Of a stretch of 64,000 nt of DNA, positions 46,916 to 57,695 are shown one piece after another. The notes under the pieces were generated by a model. It did no database searches, was not told the origin of the DNA, and saw nothing but the letters and a program-made list of their open reading frames with translations. A program made the translations under genes and the position numbers. The stretch comes from Poecilobothrus nobilitatus (lineage: Eukaryota > Arthropoda > Insecta > Diptera > Dolichopodidae): assembly GCA_947095535.1 (NCBI GenBank), contig OX352773.1, positions 165,862,438-165,926,437 of the forward strand. The letters are read 5' to 3'. How positions within the stretch are numbered: position 1 is the stretch's first letter; every line of letters begins with the position of its first letter.

Positions 46916-47214
46916 AACGAGGAAGAGTGCAGTAGAGTAGACTGTGTCAACTCTGGGATACCCGTATGAACGTAATATATCCTATTATAAAACTTGATCA
47001 TCTTTTAAAAACATTCAGATGTTTTAGTACCGAACTACAGAGATATATTTATGTAAATTGTGGAGTTGTATGGCAGCTACCCGAATCTATTGCGCCTAGC
47101 TTCATTAAGTTCCAAGAAATGCAAGAAGCCTAAACCGGCGGCATTAGATCAATCAAATTTTACAAAAGTTTTTGGCATGCAACTCGACACTTTTTCACTA
47201 AATTTCAGATAGCT

Positions 47215-48450
47215 AGATTCAATAGACACTGAGTTATTTTCATTTAAAAAGAGAAGTTGTATGGCAACTACCCGAACCTGTCATATCATCACAACCAAAT
47301 TTTACAGAAGTTATTGCCATAAAAGTGGATTATCATTCGCAAAATTTCAGATACCTAGATTGAATAGACACTGGGTTATTTCCATTTAAAGAAAGAAGTT
47401 GTATGGCAGCTACTCGAACCCGGCGGCCGAAAATGCTGGAGTTAAATAGCAAAACTAACAATTTTGCAAAACTGACGTAAAAAAAATATCAGCCTCTTAG
47501 CTCCTTTATTTTTTGAGTTATCGTGCGGACGGACACTGAGTTATTTTCATTTAAAAAGAGAAGTTGTACGGCAGCTACCCGAACCCGTCGCACCACCGCA
47601 ACCAAATTTTGCAGAAGCTGTTGCCATAAAACTTGATCATCATTCGCAAAATTTCAGATACCTAGATTGGATAGACACTGGGTTATTTCGATTTAAAGAA
47701 AGAAGTTGTATGGCAGCTACTAGAACCCGGCGGCCGAAAATGCTGGAGTTAAATAGCAAAACTAACAATTTTGCAAAAGTTACGTATACAAAATGTCAGC
47801 CTTCTAGCTCCTTTATTTTTTGAGTTATCGTGCGGACGGACACTGAGTTATTTTCATTTAAAAAGAGAAGTTGTATGGCAGCTACCCGAACTCGTCGCAC
47901 CACCACAACCAAATTTAGCAGAAGTTGTTGCCATAAAACTTGATCATCATTCGCTAAATTGCAGATACCTAGATTGAACAGACACTGGGTTATTTCCATT
48001 TAAAGAAAGACGTTGTATGGCAGCTACTCGAACCCGGGGGCCGAAAATGCTGGAGTTAAATAGCAAAACTAACAATTTTACAAAAGTAACGTAAAAAAAT
48101 TTTCAGACTCCTAGCTCCTCTATTTTTTGAGTTATAGTGCGGACGGACACTGAGTTCTTTTCATTTAAAAAGAGATTTTGTATGGCAGCTACCCGAACCC
48201 GTCACACCACCACAACCAAATTTTGCAGAAGTTGTTGCCATAAAACTTGATCATCATTCGCAAAATTTCAGATACCTAGATTGAACAGACACTGGGTTAT
48301 TTCTATTTAAAGAAAGACGTTGTATGGCAGCCACCCGAACCCGGGGACAGAAAATGCTGGAGTTAAATAGCAAAACTAACAATTTTACAAAAGTAACGTA
48401 AAAAAATTTGCAGCCTCCTAGCTCCTTCATTTTTTGAGTTATCGTGCGGA
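47215..48450 (-). repeat. ~307-bp tandem array in E copy 3
   Basis: The landmark TCGTGCGGACGGACA occurs near 47521, 47828, 48134 and 48442 (spacings 307, 306, 308). Each unit has ACCCGAACCCGTCGCACCAC, TGCTGGAGTTAAATAGC and TAGCTCCTTTATTTTTTGAG. The ends of each unit include a fragment of the 5' GGAC tract, so the unit spans part of the 5' region and part of the core. Confidence 0.85.
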
Positions 48451-48576
48451 CGGACATTGAGTTCTTTTCATTTAAAAAGAGATTTTGTATGGCAGCTACC
48501 CGAACCCGTCGCACCAGCACAACCAAATTTTGCAGAAGTTGTTGCCATAAAACTTGATAACCATTTGCAAGATTTC

Positions 48577-49010
48577 AGACGCCTAGCTTCATTAGGTTCC
48601 AAGAGGTGCAAGAAGCCTGAACCGGCTGCTCTAGGCCAACCAAATTTTACAAAAGTTGTTGGCATATAACTCGACACCTCTTTACTAAATTTCAGATTCC
48701 TAGCTTCAATAAACACTGAGTTATTCTCATTTAACCGGATAAGTTGTATGGCAGCTACCCGAACCCGTCGCACCACCACAACCAAATTTTGCAAAAGTTG
48801 TTGCCATAAAACTTGATAACCATTTGCAAGATTTCAGACGCCTAGCTTTATTAACTTCCAAAAGGTGCAAGAAGCCTGAACCGGCTGCTCTAGACCAACC
48901 AAATTTTACAAAAGTTGTTGGCATGTAACTCGACACCTCTTTACTAAATTTCAGATTCCTAGCTTAAATAAACACTGAGTTATTCTCATTTAAACGGAGA
49001 AGTTGTATGG
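48577..49010 (-). repeat. ~259-bp tandem units in E copy 3
   Basis: AGACGCCTAGCTT recurs at 48577 and 48836 (259 nt). The unit includes GGTGCAAGAAGCCTGAACCG and AACTCGACACCTCTTTACTA. The same unit type makes up the array in E copy 4. Confidence 0.8.
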
Positions 49011-49535
49011 CAGCTACCCGAACCCGCCGCACCAATACAACCAAGTTTTACAGAAGTTGTTGCCATAAAACTTGATCATCATTTGCAAAATTTCAGAACC
49101 CTAGCTTGAATAGATACTGAGTTATTTCTATATAAAGAAAGAAGTTGTATGGCAGCTACTCGAACCCGCCGACCGAAAATGTTGGATTTAAATAGCAAAA
49201 CTAACAATTTTGCAAAAGTGACGTAAAAGAAATTTCAGCCTCCTAGCTCCTTTATTTTTTGAGTTATCGTGCGGACGGACGGACGGACGGACGGACGGAC
49301 GTACATGGCTTAATCGACTCAGAATTCGATTCTGAGCCGATCCATACCTTTGACACTATATCTAGCTCGGCTCCTTTAAGGTGTCACAAACGTAATGGCA
49401 AATTTATTATACCCTTGAACATAGTTCATACGGGTATAAAGATAAAAACTCTTGGAAAGCGTTTTATTCATTAATATTACCTTAAAGATCATAAATTGAA
49501 GTAAGCTAGGATAATGCAATATTACAAAACAATCA

Positions 49536-49737
49536 GTTACTATAAGGGTCAAATACTATTATTAAATTATACATTAATATTATTTATTTTTATTTATATT
49601 ATATATTATATATTTACACTATATTTGGTAGCAAGGGGAATTTGTTATCAATTGCTAAAACTTGCTACCTGTGCAGAATTTGAACCCACATGTTCTCGTC
49701 TAATAAACCACGCACTTAACCACTTATTGCCCTGTTA
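49536..49737 (-). mobile_element. SINE family B, copy 3, 3'-truncated
   Basis: The complement matches copy 1 closely through TATTTACACTATATTTGGTA, GCAAGGGGAATTTG and AACTTGCTACCTGTGCAGAA, then a worn tRNA-like head (TGAACCCACATG to about 49737). The tail side stops near 49536, so the AAAT tail is missing. The + frame 49514-49828 is a shadow. Confidence 0.7.
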
Positions 49738-50042
49738 TTTAGTTATTACAGCAATCGCTATCATGGTCGTTTTCATAAATCTGACCCATGTAGGTCACCT
49801 CAAGTATCTTATTCTTTATAATGATTAACGCATAAAAAAAAAAACCTTTTAAAAGCTATTTAAAAATTATTATTCTCATTTTTTTTTCTTTTATATTAAA
49901 TTTTTATTTTTCCTTTAATAAATTCTTAAAATTTAGCCTAGAAAAATTTTACAAAAAATGGCTTATTATTTGCATTTTTTAAAATTTTAAATGTACATGG
50001 CTGGCACATTACACATACATTTTTGATATATAATCCGCTATA

Positions 50043-50236
50043 CTACATAAATATGGCAAGGAAATATGGACAACCTTTCTTTTCTAATTCTGGCTGAAAA
50101 AGTCGAAAAGGGAGTTATGGGGAATTATTCATTAGGACAGGATTCGGAACCCACACTCCCTTGGTATTTACAGCATAAATATGCATATAAATATTACCAG
50201 CATATAAATTTTACCCACTAGGTCACCGACGCCCCC
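50043..50236 (-). mobile_element. SINE family A, copy 6, diverged
   Basis: The head complement CCCACTAGGTCACCGACGCCC at 50215-50235 and GGAACCCACACTCCCTTGGT (B box and arm) are clear. The body (ACATAAATATGGCAAGGAAA, AGTTATGGGGAATTATTC) is eroded and the anticodon region has a duplication of TATAAAT-like text. Confidence 0.6.
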
Positions 50237-51179
50237 TTTTTGTTTGTTCCATCAATTTCGACTTTAGAAATCGTTTTTAATCAAATGAAAAAACATAAAA
50301 CTATTATTTAATCATATTTTGTTAAATTGAAGAAAACATTTAAGCAAAACTATAATATTAGAACATCATCAGCTCCTAGCTTAAATTAAGTCTTAATGAG
50401 TTGTTGTTCGTCTAACATATTACAATATAACTAACTATTAGACTATACCTACCAAATAATTAATCAAACTTAAAGGTGAAAACTCAATGTTTGCATGTTT
50501 CGTTTTCGCAGTTTGATTTTTTTCAAGATTTTTTTGCGCATTTTACTCTTTTGATACTCCTTTAAAACGTAATGAACTCTGATTTTTTTTTTTAAAAGCT
50601 TTTTTACGCTTTAACAACGTTTACGCTTTTTTACGTTTAAAGTTGACGAACTTTGTGGATTTCATACGTTTTATGCTTTTCCTTTAAAAGCTTCCATATA
50701 AATCTTAATAGTCAACTTTAATATCAAAAGCGTTTAACTTATCAAAGTGTAGAAAGCTTACATTTAGTTTTAATTTTAAATCTAAGATTTCCCAAAAATT
50801 ATGTTCCCGAATAAAATGTATGACTCAGCCGAACTGTCAAATGAAAAATCAGTGTCTTAATTACTATTTTAATTTTAATTACCATCAATCATTCAAATAA
50901 ATTCGTTTAATGTGGTTTTTCAATACTTTTTCAAATGAATTTAATACAAATTAATTAAATTTTAAAATCTGTTACTTAAAACTATATCAAAAGAATATTA
51001 AAATTTTAAAACTTATAATTATACAATAAATATAACAACTTTCTTTAAACTGATTAACCTACAATTTAACTGATTAAAATTCATTGAATTCCATATCACT
51101 CCAGTATAATATAACGTAACATTACAACAATTTTATATGTAAATTTTTCCATAAATTCAAAATTCAATTTTTCCTTTTT
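50237..51179. other. AT-rich non-coding DNA
   Basis: No gene seen. CTTTTTTACGCTTT/ACGTTTACGCTTTTTTACG at 50606-50636 is a short local repeat. Confidence 0.5.
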
Positions 51180-52784
51180 TTTATACCCGTACGATAGGAT
51201 CGGGTATAATAAAATTACTCCTCCGTTTGTAACACCTCGAACTAAGCGAGCTAGATATACCTCCAAAGGTATGGATCGGATCAGAAAAAAATTCTAAGAC
51301 TTTTCAGCCATGTCCGTCCGTCCGTCCGTCAGCACGCTAACTCAAAAACTAAGAAAGCTAGAATCTTGAAATTTACACAAAATATTCTGGGAGTAATTTG
51401 TAGGTTCCCTTATTTTTTTGGTTGAGTTTGGACCAAAACTTAGGGTAGCTCTCGAACACCTAACTTTTAGATCCCCACATTTTTTTTGAAATAGAGCTAT
51501 GAAATAGCTCTTTTTCAAAAAATTTAACTGCTGATAGATCTCACACAAATATTAATTTTATTTTTAATAACTTTTTTTGTAACCCCACCCGTTACCGAGC
51601 TACAGCTCCCCAAGGGTTCAAAAAAGCTCTATATTTAAATTGTTATAGCACAAGTTGTATAAGGTATATCTTCATTTTGAAAACGCCAAAAGATTACTAC
51701 TTTTATTAGCTTTAAAAGTATATATACAATAAATATATATTTGTGGCATACGGTGTCTTAATTTACCGTTATGCGAAACTCAAATTTTGCAAAATCCTTT
51801 AACCCTTCTACCTTTTAAACGGTTAAGTTGGAAAGTTGAAATTTTGACAGAAGTTAGATCTTTAAAAATAAGTATGAGTCATTTCAGAAATTTTTTTTGT
51901 ATCACTCCCCGTTTAGGAGCTGTAAGGGGTCAAAAACTGAAAATTTCCTATTTTTAAACACCTGTAACTTGAACACCTGTTAAAATTTTTTTGAAGTAAT
52001 ACACAAAAATTAAAGCTTCAACATTACACTCTTATTTCTGTTAACAACTTTTTTTAATAATTACTTTTTTTAATTTAGGGTTACTTTATAATTGACGAAA
52101 GTGTTACTTGATTTTTTCAAATTTTCTAACAAATTTCTTTAACAAATTTTTTGCATTTTGTTTTACTCGATATTTGAAATTGTTGAGGATATAATGCGTA
52201 GTACAAAAAAATGCAAAGAAATGAACAACATAACGGTTGCTTGAAGAATTTTTATTTATATGATGTTGATATATATACATACTTATATAATATCATGTTT
52301 ATTTACATATCGTTTATGTCACTAGTGAATGAATGATAAGAGTATATATGTATATTATATAGCGCCGTATTTAAATACATATATGTATTTTGTTGTACTT
52401 ATAAGAAATTATTCTGTCAATGGAATATTTAAATATAATATAATATAATATTTAAAATTATATTTACTATTTTGTACTAAGTAAATTTAATATAAATTTA
52501 CCGCTTAGTAAATGGTACTATATAGAATATTTGAAAAAGTTTTGGATTGATAATCGTTATGTGGAAGGTTAGAATCTGCTTTTGAAGAATGTACATATAA
52601 ACATATAGTTTGAATATATGTACAACCCATAGTTCTAGAAATTATAAAATTCACCCAAATTATTTTAAAATACTAAAATATTAAAAAAATAATATTGTAA
52701 GCAGAGTGATAGGCTGTGAACATACTAACGGTTCGTACGGGTATCTAAGAGTTGACAAAGGCAACTGTATTCTTCCTCGTTTTA
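51180..52784 (+). mobile_element. Family H element, copy 2 (E-type ends, C-type core)
   Basis: The 5' end TTATACCCGTACGATAGGAT then CGGGTATAATA forms the hairpin. Next come TTTGTAACACCTCGAACTAA and a GTCC tract at 51312-51330. The core from about 51580 to 52100 contains GAGCTGTAAGGGGTCAAAAA, ACACCTGTAACTTGAACACC and ATAATTGACGAAAGTGTTAC, shared with the C subfamily. The 3' part has GTTCGTACGGGTATC, AGTTG/CAACT hairpin text at 52749-52764 and the terminus TTCTTCCTCGTTTT. The frame at 51342-51548 is not a gene. Confidence 0.85.
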
Positions 52785-53403
52785 ATTTTCTTTTAATTAG
52801 AATTTATTGCAATATTTTTATTGTATTATTTTAATATTTACATTCACTCTTTACGTATCATTAATTTAAATTGAGGAAAAAAAAAAAAAAGAAAGACTTA
52901 TTCTAAAGTTTTAAAAGTATATAATCTGAACTGAACTCGATTCAATGAAATGAAAATGCAACCTATTTAATATTATACTTTTAATTTGCATGTTATTTAA
53001 TAATTAATCAAATAAAAGTATAAGCGTGTTACTTTTTAACTTAACTTTAATCACTAATTTTTATGGAAATTATAGTAAAAAATAAAATAACAATCCCTAA
53101 TATAAGTGGGTCCTTTTAATGTTTACGAGTATATGGATTAAAAAGAAACGCAAATTAGAAAAAAAAAATAATGAACAAGTGCATTTTCACGAGTAAAGAA
53201 AAACCTTAATAATAACAAATTTGCATTCAACGAATAAATTTTTTAATCGTAATTTTATATTTTGTTTTGTTTTTGTGTTCCAAGAAATCTAAGAAATAAT
53301 AAAGTTAAGTTAAATGAAAAGGATAAAAAATAAAACGGAAAACAAACTAATGAAGTGAAAATTTTCCAGATTAGATAAAGTGACAATTATTAAATCATTA
53401 AAA
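52785..53403. other. AT-rich non-coding DNA
   Basis: No gene or recognised repeat seen. Confidence 0.5.
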
Positions 53404-54668
53404 AACGAGGAAGAGTGCAGTAGAGTAGACTGTGTCAACTCTGGGATACCCGTATGAACGTAATATATCCTGTTTCTATAAAACTTGATCATCTTTTCAA
53501 AACATTCAGATGTTTTAGTACCGAACTACAGAGATATATTTATGTAAATTGTGGAGTTGTATGACAGCTACCTGAATCTATTGCGCCTAGCTTCATTAAG
53601 TTCCAAGAGATGCAAGAAGCCTGAACCGGCTGCTCTAGACCAAGCAAATTTTATAAAAGTGTTTGGCCTATAACTCGACACCCCTTTCCTAAATTTCAGG
53701 TTCCTAGCTTCAATAGACACTGAGTTATTCTCATTTAAACGGATAAGTTGTATGGCAGCTACCCGAACCCGTCGCACCACCACAACCAAATATTGCAAAA
53801 GTGGTGGCCACAAAACTTGATCATCATTTGCAAGATTTCAGGCGCCTAGCTTCATTAAGTTCCAAGAGGTGCAAGAAGCCTGAACCGGCTGCTCTAGACC
53901 AACCAAATTTTACAAAAGTTGTTGGCCTATAACTCGACACCTCTTTACTAAATTGCAGGTTCCTAGCTTCAATAGACACTGAGTTATTCTCATTTAAACG
54001 GATAAGTTGTATGGCAGCTACCCGAACCCGTCGCAACACCACAACCAAATTTGGCAAAAGTGGTTGCCATAAAATTTGATCATCATTTGCAAGATTTCAG
54101 ACGCCTAGCTTTATTAAGTTCGAAGAGGTGCAAGAAGCCTGAACCGGCTGCTCTAGACCAACCAAGTTTTACAAAAGTTGTTGGCCTATAACTCGACACC
54201 TTGTTACTAAATATCAGGTTGCTAGCTTCAATAGACACTGAGTTCTTCTCATTTAAACGGAGAAGTTGTAGGCAGCTACCCGAACCCGCCGCACCACCAC
54301 AACCAAATTTTACAGAAGTTGCTGCCATAAAACTTGATCATCATTTGCAAAATTTCAGAAACCTAGCTTGAATAGATACTGAGTTATTTCTATATAAAGA
54401 TAGAAGTTGTATGGCAGCTACTCGAACCCGCCGACCAAAAATGTTGGGTTTAAATAGCAAAACTAACAATTTTGCAAAAGTGCCGTAAAAAAAATTTCAG
54501 CCTCCTAGCTCCTTTATTTTTTGAGTTATCGTGCGGACGGACGGACGGACGTACATGGCTTAAGCCGATCCATACCTTTGACACTATATCTAGCTCGACT
54601 CCTTTAAGGTGTTACAAACGTAATGGCAAATTTATTATACCCTTGAACATAGTTCATACGGGTATAAT
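53404..54668 (-). mobile_element. Family E element, copy 4
   Basis: Almost the same first ~170 nt as copy 3 (AACGAGGAAGAGTGCAGTAG, ATACCCGTATGAACG and on). Three 259-bp units follow, then the 5' region with a shorter GGAC tract (54536-54551) and the hairpin end TTGAACATAGTTCATACGGG. It lacks the 307-bp array of copy 3. A short deletion near 54561 removes the 'atcgactcagaattcg' text found in copy 3. Minus frames at 53568-54328 are shadows of the array. Confidence 0.9.
53583..54330 (-). repeat. ~259-bp tandem units (three) in E copy 4
   Basis: GCGCCTAGCTTCATTAAGTT at 53583 and its variants at 53842 and 54101 are spaced 259 nt. The units are very similar, each with GAAGCCTGAACCGGCTGCTC and ATGGCAGCTACCCGAACCC-type phrases. 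Confidence 0.85.
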
Positions 54669-55137
54669 AACTAGATAAAAATTTATATAATAATATTTTC
54701 TATTTTCAGACACGTACTTTGAAAACTTTTCAATTTATTAGAAAGGTTTATTTTATTTTTTCCATTCTTTAAAAATTACAAATTTCCATTCTTTAAAAAT
54801 ACCAAAAAAAAATAATATTAACATTCTAAGCAAATAATATTAATATTAACTAGGGAATATACCTACCACTTTTCCATTAATTTTACAAAACCATTCAAAT
54901 TTTCTGTTAAACCTTTTGGAAAAAGAGATTCTAAAACATTTTGGAAATAGCTGGTGTTCTTTTTCTTACACATATTTCAATCACAAAGCGCAGTTAAAAT
55001 GTTAACATTATTGAAATATGTATAGATTATGTAAAAAATATAATTAGAAAAGATTTTACAGTTATTTTTAAAAATTATAATATTTCATTAAATAGGATTT
55101 TGGAGGTGATACCCCTTATTATTTTTTTAAATATATG
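54669..55137. other. AT-rich non-coding DNA
   Basis: No gene or recognised repeat seen. Confidence 0.5.
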
Positions 55138-55195
55138 TAATAAAACTATTTTGTAGAAGTCGTATATGCCCCATTTCTACAAAATAGTTTTATTA
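55138..55195. other. Perfect 21-bp hairpin, 16-nt loop
   Basis: TAATAAAACTATTTTGTAGA(A) at 55138-55158 is exactly complementary to 55175-55195. The loop (55159-55174) is relatively GC-containing. It is the size of a short hairpin RNA precursor, but nothing shows that it is transcribed. Confidence 0.75.
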
Positions 55196-55356
55196 AATTT
55201 TTCTAAAATTTTAAGTTATTACAGATAAAGAGAATTAAAATGAGATCATTGTCACATGTTAAAAATTATTTCTCACTTTTCTTTTTAAATTTGATTTTTA
55301 AACAAAAAGCTCATAATTTTATATTTATTTCAAATGTAAAATTGAAATAAAGTCAA

Positions 55357-56156
55357 ACAAGACAGAATGTAAACCAAAGGTTTTTAAAAGCAGCGTACAT
55401 TTCCAAAAGATAATACAAACTTACACCAAAATTTGAAAATTTCATATAAGAAAAAAGGTTTTTTTTTTTTGAAATTTTGACGGTCTGTAAGTCCGGAACG
55501 CTATATTACTAAAATAAAACATTAACAAACGTAAAAATATATTACTGGAGCTTTAATTTTTATGTCTTGCCGAGAAAAATTGTGTACAGAGGTGCCTAAG
55601 TTACAGGTGTTTAAAAATAGCAAATTTTTAATTTTTGGGCTCTAATAGCTTATAAAAAGGATGGTTCAAAAAAATTTTTCTGAGAAACCTTATGTGAATT
55701 CTAAAAGTTCTTTCTTACTTCAAAGATTCAAATCTCTATCTAAAAGCGTGCCGGAGTTATGAAGGTAGAAAATCATGCTAAATTTGGTTTTTACATGACG
55801 GTAAATTTAAATACTAAAATTTAAAAAAAATTTAAATTGATTTATAAAGACCAAAAAAATTTCAATCGAATGGCACTTTCACATTGACAAAATGTTAAGT
55901 AGAGCATGAGATGTACACATTTAAAAATAAGGTTTTTTAAAAGTTGGAGGGGCTGGAGCTCCGTAATGGATGGGGCCACATGAAAAAGTTGTTCTCCAAC
56001 ATCAAATTTTTTATGAGTCCTATTCATGGTTAAAATGTTCTTTCTAGATCTTTAACGGTGTAGAAGTTTTGTAAACAGACCGACAGACAGACGGACGGAC
56101 GGACAGAGTAAAACTAATAAGCACATTTTTCAAATTTTCTTTGGAAATTAGCTAAA
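55357..56156 (-). mobile_element. Family C element, copy with one core unit
   Basis: The low end AACAAGACAGAATGTAAACC is the 3' terminus with hairpin AAACC-AAA-GGTTT (55371-55383). The high end has CAGACGGACGGACGGACAGA (56088) and AAACTAATAAGCACATTTTT. The core phrases ACAGGTGTTTAAAAATAGC and GTGCCGGAGTTATGAAGG occur once. The frame at 55842-56027 is a shadow. Confidence 0.8.
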
Positions 56157-56284
56157 CAGTTTATTATTTCATGTAACTGATCAAATTCACAAAATTCTGC
56201 AACTATCAAATCAGGTGAGTTGTTTTGAAATTAAGTTTATTTTACCTTGTATAGGTAAGCTGACTAGACGCCCTCTTTATTTCA

Positions 56285-56390
56285 GTGTTTCCTAACTTTT
56301 CTAAAATTTATGTCCTTTGGCAACTTTCTCCTCCTTTTGCATAATATTAAAATACTAGGGGCCCCTGTTAATGAGTAGTCAAATTCTATG
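56285..56390 (+). repeat. Possible hAT-like element end
   Basis: CAGTGTTTCCTAACTTTTCT followed by TATGTCCTTTGGCAACTTTC and GGGGCCCCTGTTAATG has the look of a hAT terminal region (CAGTG-TTCCCAA-CTTT...GGCCCC). No matching inverted end was found. Confidence 0.35.
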
Positions 56391-57645
56391 TTGAAACCCA
56401 ATTCATTGTTGCAGAAAAATAGAATTTATTGAAAAAGTACAATCCGTAAAAAATCAGAAAGCAAAACCAAATTCGTCAAAACACTAACTGAAATTATTTT
56501 TAAAATAACGGAAAAACAGAATTAAATAGTATAAAGAGCCTGTAGTTGGTGTACGTATATTTAGATTATTATAGTTGGTATTGTGAGTGAGGACTATTAT
56601 GTCTATTTATTTATCGAGTTCGAAATAAATGTTTTAAAGATACGTGGGAAAGACAGAATAGGTATCCGTCAAACATTCGTAAATGCACAAACAAAGTTAG
56701 GAGCAAAATTCAGTTGTTTTTTTATAAGCCACGTTGTCCGTTTTACCTTGCTCTAATGTCTTAAAAATCTGGAAAGACCGTATATTTGGCGTACAATCCT
56801 TGATTAAGATTGTACATGGTACAGAGGGCGAGAAAAAAGTACAAATATTATCACAATTGTACAAATGGTAACCCTGCATAAAATTGACATACATAAGTAG
56901 GTACAAAATATTTAAAAATAAAAAATTATTCAAATTTAATTTTGGTTGTAAGAACTGCTGTATACTAAAATTTAAGTTTTTATATGAGAAGAAATTGAAT
57001 TCAAAATATACAATACAATTAGAAAAGTTTTCTAATCGCTTCAAATAATATACAAATATTCGTACATAAATGCAACAATTTAATAGGAAAGTACAAAACC
57101 AAAATAATTATACATATTTGTATTTGAATTTTAAAGAGACTCTGCCCGCGGCTGATCATACATAAGTACATACTTAAATACATATTGATTATTAATATCA
57201 GATCAATATCATTCATCATTATTTAAAATTTCAATACATATTGTGAAAAATGATGATTTTTATCAATTTTTAAATTTTTTTCTTTATACATGCATAAGTT
57301 AAAGTACATACTACATTGCATACATATAGCGAAAGAATAGTTGAGTTGAGCCGTTGAGGTCGAGTCGACTCGAGAGGAAAAAATAATACACAATTTTAAA
57401 GAGAGTAAGTGAGAATGTCTCTTATAATTTTGTGTTTTTTTTTGTTATTCTGTTGTGTACGTTTTGTTACTACTACTGACTATCGTAGGTACCATACTAC
57501 TGTAATAATAGTGTAATGTAAATATGAAATGTGTTGTTTATGTTTTATTATTAATAACTATAATTAAACCTATACGTATTTTATAGTAGATAAATCGTAA
57601 AAAATATGTAGTTACTGATGTTCAAAGCTTGAAACGGAATTCAGA
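56391..57645. other. AT-rich DNA with part of repeat K
   Basis: TAGTTGGTGTACGTATATTT at 56543 parallels 15496-15518. The minus frame 56697-57044 (115 codons) is the longest in the region. Its composition is Asn, Phe, Leu and Lys-rich, with no family motif, so I leave it uncalled. ATCATACATAAGTACATAC-type short repeats follow near 57160. Confidence 0.4.
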
Positions 57646-57695
57646 ATACGTAGTGTGTGGCTGAAAACTACTAAATTATAATTATAGATTACATA
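57646..57695 (+). repeat. Unclassified repeat K, copy 2 (distal block)
   Basis: TACGTAGTGTGTGGCTGAAA then ACTACTAAATTATA matches 15709-15745 with only a base or two different. The proximal block lies at 56543. Confidence 0.5.

Larger units (their letters stand above)
46916..49439 (-). mobile_element. Family E element, copy 3, with two expanded tandem arrays
   Basis: Complete ends. The low end AACGAGGAAGAGTGCAGTAG is the 3' terminus, with a 7-bp stem (one mismatch) GAGTAGA/GTTGACA-type hairpin at 46934-46953. The high end is the 5' hairpin ACCCTTGAACATAGTTCATA then CGGGTATA. Sub-terminal inverted repeats ATACCCGTATGAAC (46958-46971) and GTTCATACGGGTAT (49424-49437) match over 14 bp. The GGAC tract at 49270-49300 is long. 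It is over twice the length of copy 1 because of the arrays. The open frames at 47771-48936 are periodic by-products of the repeat. Confidence 0.9.

Noticed and set aside
47771..48936. Frames with repeated RRVRVAAIQ and KFGWSRAAGSGFLHL text on both strands
   Set aside because: They are periodic with the 307- and 259-bp tandem units of the E element, and the same peptides recur at 53568-54328 for the same reason.
56697..57044. Longest minus-strand frame of the window (115 codons)
   Set aside because: Asn/Phe/Leu/Lys-rich with no motif; length is not remarkable for chance in 64 kb of AT-rich DNA.
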